Shown in pieces: positions 6,066 to 11,691 of a DNA stretch of 11,691 nt. The stretch lies in NCBI GenBank assembly GCA_016926925.1, contig JAFGNQ010000342.1:1-11691 (forward strand), written 5' to 3'. Under the pieces are notes generated by a model that was not told where the DNA came from, did no database searches, and saw only the letters and a list, made by a program, of their open reading frames with translations. Positions within the stretch are counted from its first letter, which is position 1. Each line of letters begins with the position of its first letter. The position numbers were made by a program, and so were the translations under genes. Source of the DNA: Candidatus Aminicenantota bacterium. Lineage in GTDB: Bacteria > Acidobacteriota > Aminicenantia > Aminicenantales > Aminicenantaceae.

Positions 6066-9000
6066 TCAGTATTCGTCCCAGGATTTGATAGACAGATCTT
6101 CGAGCTTTATCCTTGATATGGCTTCGATAAACCTCTCGGCGAACTGCAGGTTGGTGATCAGCGGGATATTGCAGTCGACAGCCTTTCTTCTTATCAAATA
6201 ATCGTTCGTCAATTCTTCCTCATCGATGCTTTTCGGGATGTTGATGATGAGATCCAGCTTTCCCCCTGCGATGTAGGATATGGCATTGGGCTCTTTTTTT
6301 TGAAGAGGCCAGTACAGAACTTCCGAGAGAATTCCGTGATACTTCATGAAATCCGAAGTGCCTTGCGTGGCGAAAAGCCTGAAGCCGAGGTCATGCAATC
6401 TCTTAGCCGTGGGCAGGAATTTGGCTTTGCTCTCGAAGGGGCCGGTGGACAACAGAATGTTTTTCTGGGGAAATTCAAAGCCGACCGAGAGAAGCGACTT
6501 CAAAAAGGCTTCTTCAAAACTGTCTCCGATGCAGGCCACCTCTCCGGTCGAAGCCATCTCGACGCTCAAAATGGGGTCGGCTCCCTTGATTCTCGTGAAA
6601 GAGAATTGAGGTGCTTTGACGCCGACATAGTCCAATTCGAAACAGGATTTATCGATACGGGGAACATCGACGCCCATGATGATCTGTGTGGCCAGGTCGA
6701 TGAAGTTCATCTTGAAGATCTTGGAAACAAAGGGGAAGGATCTTGATGCACGCAAGTTGCACTCTATAACCTTGACATCGTTGTCCTTGGCGATGAACTG
6801 GATGTTGAAGGGTCCGTTGATGGCCAAATGCTCGGCAATCTGTCTGGCAATTCTCTTCATACGCCGGGTAGTTTCGAGGTATGTCTTTTGAGGAGGAAGA
6901 ACCATGGTGGCATCACCGGAGTGAACCCCTGCGTTTTCAACGTGCTCGGATATGGCATAGACAAATAGCTCTCCGCGTTTTGCCACGGCATCTATCTCTA
7001 TCTCTTTGGCCTTTTCGATAAACTTGCTCAATACTACGGGGAACTCCGGGCTGACATGGGATGCTTTTTCCAGGTAATGCAAGAGTTCCACATCATTTAA
7101 GGCAACGGACATGGCGGCTCCGCTCAAAACGTAGCTGGGCCTGACCAACACAGGGTAGCCGACGCTGTTGGCGAAGGATTTAGCTTCATCCGCGCTGGTG
7201 AGTTCCTTCCATTCCGGTTGATCGATCCCCAGCTCATCCAGGAGGGCTGAAAACTTGTGTCTGTTTTCGGCTTGGTCGATATTCAATGGTGAAGTGCCTA
7301 GGATATTCACTCCGTACTTCAGGCATTTCATGGCCAGGTTGTTCGGTATCTGGCCTCCCATGGAAATGATGAGGCCCAGGGAACGCTCTTTTTCGTAGAT
7401 ATCGGCAACCGTTTCGAAACTCAACTCCTCGAAATACAGCTTGTCACAGATGTCGAAATCCGTGCTGACCGTTTCGGGGTTGTAATTGATCATGATGGTT
7501 TTATAGCCCATCTTTCTTAGAGTCAACACGGCATTGACACAACACCAGTCAAACTCTACGGAGGAACCGATTCGGTAGGAGCCCGAACCGAGTACAATGA
7601 CGCTCTGTCCATCCAGAGGCTCCGTGTCATCCTCGATACCGTTGTAGGAAAGGTAAAGATAATTCGTCTGAGCAGGGTATTCGGCCGCTAAGGTGTCGAT
7701 CTGCCGGACACAAGGTGTTATCCCTAATCTCTTTCGTAAACCTCTGATATCCAGCTCTTCTCTATTCACGGCAATGGCAATCTGTTTATCGGAAAATCCA
7801 AGTTTTTTGGCCTTCAGGATCACATCTCTCGGGATGCTCTCAGCATCGTAACCTTTGAGCTCTTCCTCCAGATTGACGATGTTTTTAATCTTGAGCAGAA
7901 ACCATTTGTCAATACGTGTTAAATCGTGAATTTTTTCGATAGACTGGTTCCGAACGGCTTCGGCAACTGCAAATACGCGCATGTCGGTCGGATTTTTTAG
8001 ACTCTGCTCCAAGTCATTGAAGGCGATATCATTGCCGACAATACCGTACATGCCGACTTGCAGCATTCGTATGGCTTTTTGCAAAGTTTCTTCGAAAGTT
8101 CTGCCGATAGCCATGACTTCGCCGACGCTCTTCATTTCGCTGCCGATCTTCTTGGATGCCCTTTTGAACTTTGTTAGGTCCCAACGGGGAATCTTGACGA
8201 CAACGTAATCAAGGGCGGGCTCAAAACAGGCAGTGGTTTGTTTTGTGATGGTGTTTTTGAGGTCGACCAGAGAATAGTCAAGAGCGAGTTTAGCGGCGAT
8301 GAATGCCAAAGGATATCCTGTGGCTTTGGATGCCAGGGCGCTGCTCCGAGACAGTCTGGGGTTGACTTCGATTATGCGGTAATCACCGCTCTCCTTATCG
8401 AGAGCGAACTGGATGTTGCATTCACCCACGATATGCAGATGCCGGATGACCCGGATGGAGATATCTCTCAGTTTGTGGTATTCCCGGTTCGTCAGAGTCT
8501 GTGATGGGGCTATGACGATACTCTCCCCGGTATGGATTCCCATAGGATCGAAATTCTCCATGTTGCAGACCGTAATGCAGTTGTCGTGACAGTCGCGCAC
8601 GACTTCGTATTCGATCTCTTTCCATCCATCCAGGTACTCCTCGATGAGAATTTGCCGGGCGAAGGCAAAAGCTTTCGCCGCTCTTTTGCGGAGCTCTTCT
8701 TCACCGTAGGAAATGCCGGACCCCAAACCGCCTAGAGCATAAGCTACTCTGGTCATTACCGGATATCCTATCTCTTTGGCTGCTTCCAGAGCTTCCTCAA
8801 TGTTCGTGACTGCCATGCTTCTGGGGACTTTCAAGCCGATCTCTTTGAGTTTATTCGCGAACCTTTTTCTGTCTTCACAATCCATGATGCTTTGGATCGA
8901 TGTGCCTAAAACTTTGACATCGTACTTTTGGAGGATTCCTTTTTCGAAAAGCTCCACACCGCAGTTCAGGGCTGTTTGACCTCCGAAGCCGAGCAGGATT

Positions 9001-9236
9001 CCATCCGGTTTCTCCTTTTCGATGATCTTTTCGACAAAATAAAGGGTGACCGGCAAAAAGTAAATTTTATCCGCTAAGGCTTCGGATGTCTGGATGGTTG
9101 CGATATTGGGATTGACCAATATGACGCTTACTCCTTCTTCTTTGAGCGCCTTGATGGCCTGACTCCCTGAGTAGTCGAATTCACCCGCCTGCCCGATTTT
9201 GAGAGCTCCGCTACCCAACAGAATGACTTTTTTCAT
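6066..9236 (-). CDS. carB: Carbamoyl-phosphate synthase, large subunit
   Basis: The gene encodes 1056 residues, near the usual length of about 1070. The enzyme joins bicarbonate, ammonia delivered from CarA and two ATP into carbamoyl phosphate for pyrimidine and arginine synthesis in the cytoplasm. Two homologous ATP-grasp halves are clear. The first starts with GSGALKIGQAGEFDYSGSQA (8-27), has GGQTALNCGVEL (85-96) and CNIQFALD (273-280), and NPRLSRSSALASKATGYP (292-309). The second has GSGSYRIGSSVEFDWCCV (550-567), NPETVSTDFD (586-595) and ECNLRASRSFPFVSK (825-839). The oligomerisation region lies around 400-545. The C-terminal MGS-like allosteric domain (about 925-1056) includes LFATQGTSDF and LDLIINIP. 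The ATG overlaps the carA stop by 4 nt (ATGA), so the genes are translationally coupled. The wording of the motifs follows the Bacteroidetes/CAD/CPS1 type, not that of E. coli. Confidence 0.98.
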   Translation of the reverse strand: MKKVILLGSGALKIGQAGEFDYSGSQAIKALKEEGVSVILVNPNIATIQTSEALADKIYFLPVTLYFVEKIIEKEKPDGILLGFGGQTALNCGVELFEKGILQKYDVKVLGTSIQSIMDCEDRKRFANKLKEIGLKVPRSMAVTNIEEALEAAKEIGYPVMTRVAYALGGLGSGISYGEEELRKRAAKAFAFARQILIEEYLDGWKEIEYEVVRDCHDNCITVCNMENFDPMGIHTGESIVIAPSQTLTNREYHKLRDISIRVIRHLHIVGECNIQFALDKESGDYRIIEVNPRLSRSSALASKATGYPLAFIAAKLALDYSLVDLKNTITKQTTACFEPALDYVVVKIPRWDLTKFKRASKKIGSEMKSVGEVMAIGRTFEETLQKAIRMLQVGMYGIVGNDIAFNDLEQSLKNPTDMRVFAVAEAVRNQSIEKIHDLTRIDKWFLLKIKNIVNLEEELKGYDAESIPRDVILKAKKLGFSDKQIAIAVNREELDIRGLRKRLGITPCVRQIDTLAAEYPAQTNYLYLSYNGIEDDTEPLDGQSVIVLGSGSYRIGSSVEFDWCCVNAVLTLRKMGYKTIMINYNPETVSTDFDICDKLYFEELSFETVADIYEKERSLGLIISMGGQIPNNLAMKCLKYGVNILGTSPLNIDQAENRHKFSALLDELGIDQPEWKELTSADEAKSFANSVGYPVLVRPSYVLSGAAMSVALNDVELLHYLEKASHVSPEFPVVLSKFIEKAKEIEIDAVAKRGELFVYAISEHVENAGVHSGDATMVLPPQKTYLETTRRMKRIARQIAEHLAINGPFNIQFIAKDNDVKVIECNLRASRSFPFVSKIFKMNFIDLATQIIMGVDVPRIDKSCFELDYVGVKAPQFSFTRIKGADPILSVEMASTGEVACIGDSFEEAFLKSLLSVGFEFPQKNILLSTGPFESKAKFLPTAKRLHDLGFRLFATQGTSDFMKYHGILSEVLYWPLQKKEPNAISYIAGGKLDLIINIPKSIDEEELTNDYLIRRKAVDCNIPLITNLQFAERFIEAISRIKLEDLSIKSWDEY

Positions 9237-10297
9237 TTGCCTGTCAATTCGAGAAAGAGGTCGAACAAGAATTCCGAGTCTACGGGTCCCGGTGAATGCT
9301 CCGGATGAAATTGGACCGCCATGAAGGGTTCGGAACAGTGTTTAATGCCTTCATTGGTGTTGTCGTTGACATTCCGAAACCAGGGCTCCCACCCTTCTGG
9401 TAAGGTTTCGTCTGCGACGGCATAGCCGTGGTTTTGTGATGTTATGTAGCATCTTTTCGTCCCCACCTGGAGACAGGGCTGGTTTTGACTCCTGTGCCCG
9501 TATTTGAGCTTATACGTATTTGCGCCCGCAGCCAGAGCCATAATCTGGTTGCCCAAACAGATACCGAAGGTAGGGATTTGTTGCGCAAAGCATTTCTTGA
9601 CGATTTCGATGGTTTCCCGGCACATCTTGGGATCCCCCGGGCCGTTGGAGACTAGGACAGCATCGAAGTTCCGGCCAAAGAAGTCATAATTGCAGGGGAC
9701 ACGCAGGACGCGGCAGTTTCTTTTGATGAGGCTGCGGAGGATGTTGCACTTCACACCGCAGTCGATGACGACAATCTTTTTGTCGCCGTTTTCATTGTAG
9801 AGAACAGGCTCGCTGACGGAAACCGTTTTTACGAGATCTTCCGTGTTCGGATCATGGAACTCGACATCGGAGTCGAAGACGATTTTTCCGGGCATCGTGC
9901 CCTTTTCCCGCAGTTTCTTTGTTAGGGCTCTGGTGTCGATTCCCGTGAGGGCGGGTCGGTTCTCTTCTTTGAGCCAGTCTGCGAGGGTTTTAACGGCTTG
10001 CCAATGTTGCTGACTGTGGGAATAATCCGCAACGATCAAGCCTGCAATCTGGATTTTATCGGATTCGTAGTGTGAAGGCAGATTGTTCTGAAATTCAAGC
10101 CCGGGGACCCCGTAATTGCCGATCAAAGGATAGGTGAGCACGAGGATTTGCCCTGAGTAACTCGGGTCTGTCAGAGATTCCACATAACCGACCATCCCGG
10201 TATTGAAGACGACCTCCCCGGATACGGATATTTCCGCGCCGAATGAGGTGCCTCTGTATTCGGTTCCGTCCTTCAGTTGTAGAGATATTGTCTTCAT
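9233..10297 (-). CDS. carA: Carbamoyl-phosphate synthase, small (glutaminase) subunit
   Basis: The gene encodes 354 residues. It hydrolyses glutamine and channels ammonia to CarB. The N-terminal CPSase domain shows GEVVFNTGMVGYVESLTDPS (27-46) and TYPLIGNYGVPG (55-66). The class I glutaminase domain has the nucleophile Cys247 in FGICLGNQ, plus His331 and Glu333 in VQFHPEHSPGP; NHGYAV (289-294) is also present. GICLGNQ replaces the GICLGHQ of E. coli, as in the Bacteroidetes-type enzymes. The reading frame extends to 10411, but the start is placed at 10297: homology begins there (MKTISLQLKDGTEYRG), and the extra 38 residues would overlap the promoter at 10383-10411. The ribosome site before 10297 is weak. 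carA is first in the carAB operon and overlaps carB by 4 nt. Confidence 0.97.
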   Translation of the reverse strand: MKTISLQLKDGTEYRGTSFGAEISVSGEVVFNTGMVGYVESLTDPSYSGQILVLTYPLIGNYGVPGLEFQNNLPSHYESDKIQIAGLIVADYSHSQQHWQAVKTLADWLKEENRPALTGIDTRALTKKLREKGTMPGKIVFDSDVEFHDPNTEDLVKTVSVSEPVLYNENGDKKIVVIDCGVKCNILRSLIKRNCRVLRVPCNYDFFGRNFDAVLVSNGPGDPKMCRETIEIVKKCFAQQIPTFGICLGNQIMALAAGANTYKLKYGHRSQNQPCLQVGTKRCYITSQNHGYAVADETLPEGWEPWFRNVNDNTNEGIKHCSEPFMAVQFHPEHSPGPVDSEFLFDLFLELTGK

Positions 10298-10338
10298 TTT
10301 AAGCTTGCCAACGGGAAAATAGGACTTTAGCGGCCGGT

Positions 10339-10353
10339 AGAATGATCCATTCT
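10339..10353 (-). promoter_or_regulatory. Short dyad in the carAB leader
   Basis: AGAATG-3-CATTCT is a perfect 6-bp inverted repeat inside the predicted 79-nt leader of carAB. CAGAATG also occurs within the promoter spacer on the same strand, so it may be a paired operator, a leader hairpin, or chance. Confidence 0.3.
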
Positions 10354-10382
10354 GCGGCGTTCCCTCGCGAATTTTCCGTATA

Positions 10383-10411
10383 CATATAGCACAATCATTC
10401 TGCCACGTCAA
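10383..10411 (-). promoter_or_regulatory. Sigma-70-type promoter of carAB
   Basis: Minus strand: TTGACG (10406-10411, 5 of 6), 17-nt spacer, TATATG (10383-10388, 4 of 6). The start should fall near 10376, giving a leader of about 79 nt before carA. Its position argues against the longer carA frame. Confidence 0.6.
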
Positions 10412-10433
10412 AAAAATTACCTGGGCAATTCAT

Positions 10434-10525
10434 AAAAAATGGCGGCACTTACATTCTCAAGAGTTTTCAATCATGCTGCCGTCATTTTTTCCCCTCCGGG
10501 CGAGCCGATCTTGGCGCATCGGCTT
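10434..10525 (+). repeat. Copy 2 of the 92-nt two-hairpin structured element
   Basis: First stem: 10434-10447 with 10477-10490 (AAAAAATGGCGGCA against TGCCGTCATTTTTT; 14 positions, one of them a G-U wobble), enclosing a 29-nt loop with TTCTCAAGA. Then come 11 nt (CCCCTCCGGGC) and a 24-nt hairpin (10502-10525), arms GAGCCGAT/ATCGGCTT, loop with CTTG. Segment lengths are identical to copy 1 (922-1013); the second hairpin matches at 21 of 24 positions and the linker at 9 of 11, while the first stem changes on both sides and keeps pairing. It lies between the divergent carA and nhaC promoters and ends 39 nt before the nhaC -35 box, so it is not a terminator of either gene in the window and is not in the predicted nhaC transcript. 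Confidence 0.75.
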
Positions 10526-10564
10526 CCTTTCAGCCTATTCGATGCAGTTCAATTTTATTTGAAG

Positions 10565-10593
10565 TTGCCTTTTGAATCGTGTTCGAGTAAAAT
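10565..10593 (+). promoter_or_regulatory. Sigma-70-type promoter of the nhaC-like gene
   Basis: TTGCCT (10565-10570, 4 of 6), 17-nt spacer, TAAAAT (10588-10593, 5 of 6). The start near 10600 gives a leader of about 22 nt to the GTG at 10622. The 324-nt spacer 10298-10621 thus holds the carAB leader and promoter, the second 92-nt element and this promoter, and no gene. Confidence 0.5.
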
Positions 10594-10621
10594 CACATTT
10601 TCTACCTGAAAGATATTGTTA

Positions 10622-11691
10622 GTGACGGATAAGCCAAAGAAAATAAAACTTGGAATCGCCCTGATCCCGGTTGTTTTTCTTATTATCGCTCTTTTTGTGA
10701 CCATCAAAGAGTACGGACTTCAACCTCATATCCCATTAATCGCCGCGGCTGCAGTGGCTGCGGCCGTAGCCATCGCCCACAAACACCCCTGGGAGGAAAT
10801 TCATAAGGGGATGGTCAACGGAATTAACCTTGCTATGGGAGCCATCCTCATCCTGATGGTTGTGGGAACGATGATCGGAACCTGGATTTCCGGAGGTGTT
10901 GTGCCTTCCATGATTTTTTATGGCTTGAAGGTTCTTTCTCCCGGCATATTTCTGGTTGCGACCCTGATCATTTGCTCCATTGTTTCGCTCGGGACTGGAT
11001 CGTCATGGTCTACGGCCGGAACCGTAGGCGTCGCCCTTATCGGAGTTGGGCGGGGTTTGGGTATCCCAGTGGCTATGGTTGCCGGTGCGATTGTCTCCGG
11101 AGCCTACTTCGGGGACAAAATGTCCCCCCTCTCGGATACCACCAATCTCGCTCCCGCGGTTGCCGGGACGGATGTCTTTTCTCATGTAAGACACATGATC
11201 TACACGACGACTCCGGGGTACATTCTGTCCATCATACTTTATGGAATCATCGGTGCCCGCTTTGCCGGGGGAGTTCTGGAAACTCAGAATATCGATACCA
11301 TCATGACGACGTTAAAGGCAAACTTTTTCATTCACCCTCTTCTGCTTTTGCCTCCTGCTCTGGTGATTGTCATGGTCGTTAAGAAAATCCCCCCTCTGCC
11401 TGCACTTCTGGGAGGGACAGCACTTGGTGGAATCTTCGGGATGATCACTCAGTCCAGATCTCTGAGCGATGTAATCGAGGCCGCTCACTCCGGTTTTATT
11501 TCGAAGACCGGAATTGCCATGGTCGACGATTTGTTGACGCGCGGAGGGCTTATGAGCATGATGGAGACTGTCGCCTTGATCATCTGTGCCCTCTCCTTCG
11601 GCGGCATAATGGAGAGCACGGGGATGCTGGAAGTCATGGCTAAGGCGTTGCTCAAGAGAGTGCGAAGAACGGGCTCCTTGGTGTTGACCAC
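10622..11691 (+). CDS. nhaC: NhaC-family Na+/H+ antiporter, 3' end beyond the window
   Basis: The first 356 residues of an integral inner-membrane protein are present; the gene runs off the right edge, and family members are usually somewhat over 450 residues. NhaC exchangers move Na+ out in return for H+; a few relatives in this ion-transporter group instead carry organic acids such as malate with lactate, so the substrate is not certain. Hydrophobic helices follow a short basic N-terminus (KPKKIK). The hallmark NhaC stretch is clear: SLGTGSSWSTAGTVG (122-136), then GAIVSGAYFGDKMSPLSDTT (155-174), NLAPAVAGTD (175-184) and VRHMIYTTTPGY (189-200). The start is taken as the GTG at 10622, with a weak GAAAG 9 nt upstream; an in-frame TTG at 10616 is possible, and a stop at 10607-10609 closes the frame above it. 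It is transcribed divergently from carA and has its own promoter. Confidence 0.92.
   Translation, partial: MTDKPKKIKLGIALIPVVFLIIALFVTIKEYGLQPHIPLIAAAAVAAAVAIAHKHPWEEIHKGMVNGINLAMGAILILMVVGTMIGTWISGGVVPSMIFYGLKVLSPGIFLVATLIICSIVSLGTGSSWSTAGTVGVALIGVGRGLGIPVAMVAGAIVSGAYFGDKMSPLSDTTNLAPAVAGTDVFSHVRHMIYTTTPGYILSIILYGIIGARFAGGVLETQNIDTIMTTLKANFFIHPLLLLPPALVIVMVVKKIPPLPALLGGTALGGIFGMITQSRSLSDVIEAAHSGFISKTGIAMVDDLLTRGGLMSMMETVALIICALSFGGIMESTGMLEVMAKALLKRVRRTGSLVLT

Noticed and set aside
6020..6100. Bidirectional terminator between the convergent SpoIID-like and carB genes
   Set aside because: The 10-nt gap and flanking ends show no stem followed by a T-run on either strand.
10298..10411. N-terminal extension of carA to 10411
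   Set aside because: The extra 38 residues lack CarA similarity and would overlap a good -10/-35 promoter pair.

Overview
The window reads as a chromosomal piece of a Gram-negative, non-Firmicute bacterium. Secreted LolA-like and SPOR-domain proteins imply a periplasm, sigma-54 machinery is present, and the split carA/carB pair is of the type shared with Bacteroidetes and the eukaryotic CAD/CPS1 enzymes. Acidobacteriota or Candidatus Aminicenantes would fit this mix. That placement is an impression from gene content, not a proof. There is no phage, IS, CRISPR, rRNA or tRNA signature.

Layout. (1) 6-734, minus: a secreted LolA-fold protein with its own sigma-70-type promoter. (2) 922-1013, minus: a 92-nt two-hairpin element; a second copy with identical geometry lies at 10434-10525, plus. 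(3) 1027-3581, minus: a likely regulatory module. A sigma-54 activator (2193-3581) is followed by a spacer holding a near-perfect -24/-12 promoter and repeated GTGTT half-sites, then a signal-peptide/membrane protein resembling the DUF5658 group, then a very small protein that is essentially a Fis-type HTH related to the activator's own HTH. (4) 3839-6055, plus: a large SpoIID/LytB-type protein with an N-terminal SPOR-like domain and an SLH-like insertion, driven by a consensus TTGACA-17-TATAAT promoter. (5) 6066-10297, minus: the carA-carB operon (4-nt overlap) for carbamoyl phosphate synthesis, with its own promoter. (6) 10622-11691, plus: a 5' portion of an NhaC-type Na+/H+ antiporter gene running off the right edge.

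How parts work together. The activator probably drives the sigma-54 promoter directly downstream of its own gene, making the membrane protein and the mini-HTH protein. The mini-HTH could feed back on the same sites. SpoIID-like and carB are convergent with a 10-nt gap. carA and nhaC are divergent, with the second copy of the 92-nt element between their promoters. The best candidate for something undescribed is the paired 92-nt element: its first stem differs in sequence between copies but stays paired, while the loop motif and all segment lengths are preserved.
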